NCBI GenBank assembly: GCA_022736605.1 | Contig: DZDB01000001.1 | Location: 1-32,061 of the forward strand | From: Sideroxydans lithotrophicus | GTDB lineage: Bacteria; Pseudomonadota; Gammaproteobacteria; Burkholderiales; Sulfuriferulaceae | DNA length: 32,061 nt | Reading direction: 5' to 3' | Shown: positions 31,486-32,061 of the stretch, in pieces | Numbering within the stretch: the stretch's first letter is position 1 | How the letters are laid out: each line of letters starts with the position of its first letter | Notes under the pieces: model-generated | Database searches by the model: none | What the model saw: the letters and a program-made list of their open reading frames with translations, nothing else | Told to the model about the DNA's origin: nothing | Program-made: the position numbers and the translations under genes

Positions 31486-32061
31486 TTAGATGAACAGCGT
31501 GAGTACGCCGGTATAACCGTAGAGTCGGTCATGCGAAATTTCGCCGTTGGCAAAAAAACCCACCAGCGGAAACTCGCCCAGCACGTCGCTGATGAGTTTT
31601 AATTCGGCGGATTTGGCGCCAAACAAACTTTCGCCGCGTCCCAGGCAGGAATAGTACACCGCGCCACGCGGCGGCGCTTGCAAGCCCTGCTTCAGCTCTT
31701 GCAGCATGCGCAGCATGTCGTCATGTGCGGCTGCCGCATCACGGCGGCAGAACATCAGTTCGGCACCCGGCACGACCAGTTCACTGATGCCGACGACTTT
31801 TTGCGTGGTGTCGGCGCCGATCAGATTGCGCACCAGATAATCGCGTGTATCCGAACCCGGAATACTGAGCGCGGCAAAAATATAGCCCGCCGCACGTGCC
31901 AGGTCACGCGACAGAATCTCTCCGATATCGTCGTACAACACATCCAGCGCCGGACGGTTATCGAGCGTAATCAGGATGTTTTCCTGGCTGTCTGTGACCT
32001 GATGACGTGGCCCGATCGGCGTCACGCCCTGCGTCAGCCGGGTCATCACCGGCACGGCGGC
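31486..32061 (-). CDS. FIST-domain sensory protein (5' end cut by the window)
   Basis: The C-terminal ~190 residues of a FIST protein, in an open frame that runs to the right edge. The FIST_C signature is clear: VYYSCLGRGESLFG, then ISDVLGEFPLVGFFANGEISHDRLYGYTGVLTLF at the end. FIST proteins are usually about 380 residues, so roughly half, including the FIST_N part, is missing; the GTG at 32055 is not taken as the start. Some FIST proteins (NosP) bind haem and sense nitric oxide, feeding into histidine kinases or cyclic-di-GMP enzymes; others are proposed to bind amino acids. The MASE1-GGDEF-EAL gene two genes on makes a cyclic-di-GMP link likely. Confidence 0.9.
   Translation of the reverse strand, partial: AAVPVMTRLTQGVTPIGPRHQVTDSQENILITLDNRPALDVLYDDIGEILSRDLARAAGYIFAALSIPGSDTRDYLVRNLIGADTTQKVVGISELVVPGAELMFCRRDAAAAHDDMLRMLQELKQGLQAPPRGAVYYSCLGRGESLFGAKSAELKLISDVLGEFPLVGFFANGEISHDRLYGYTGVLTLFI

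Overview
The window is a stretch of ordinary, gene-dense proteobacterial chromosome. Gene families and order (dapA-bamC, a DUF3301 protein, a CobD/CbiB-family protein, a CYTH-CHAD protein next to ppk, cydABX with YbgE) point to a betaproteobacterium. A respiratory, iron- or sulfur-metabolising member of the Nitrosomonadales is my best guess; this is inferred from gene content and recalled family distributions, not from any search. I saw no tRNA, rRNA, insertion sequence, CRISPR array or prophage gene.

Layout. 1-3508 (minus): rubrerythrin, an Fe-S protein with two CCG (heterodisulfide-reductase-like) domains, a DUF3501 protein, and a cyclopropane-fatty-acid synthase cut by the left edge; this looks like an oxidative-stress operon of partly unknown function. 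3720-5923 (plus): msrB, an OXNAD1-like flavin reductase with a TTG start, and an exported metallo-beta-lactamase-fold (MBL) hydrolase. 5937-10673 (minus): dapA, bamC, a cytoplasmic MBL protein, an RhlE-type helicase and a DUF3301 protein. 10809-11662: an orphan CheY-like receiver convergent with sixA.

11684-20898 is a polyphosphate-centred region: a CYTH-CHAD triphosphatase, divergent ppk1, two stand-alone zinc-binding CZB proteins, and ppx at the end of an operon that also encodes a fused SpmA/SpmB-type membrane protein, a CobD/CbiB-family membrane protein and a membrane-anchored GyrI-like protein. 21006-21959 holds a second exported MBL hydrolase.

21967-28932 is the most striking part. A PAS sigma-54 activator is divergent from a cytochrome bd oxidase operon (cydP-cydA-cydB-DUF2141-cydX-ybgE), followed closely by a persulfide dioxygenase-like MBL protein, a group II truncated hemoglobin and a rhodanese. 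The cyd leader carries a consensus -24/-12 sigma-54 promoter. The simplest reading is a respiratory module for low oxygen, sulfide or nitric oxide under activator control. 28974-32061 (minus) holds a FIST-domain protein (cut by the right edge), a small coiled-coil-like protein and a MASE1-GGDEF-EAL cyclic-di-GMP enzyme, probably one sensory operon.
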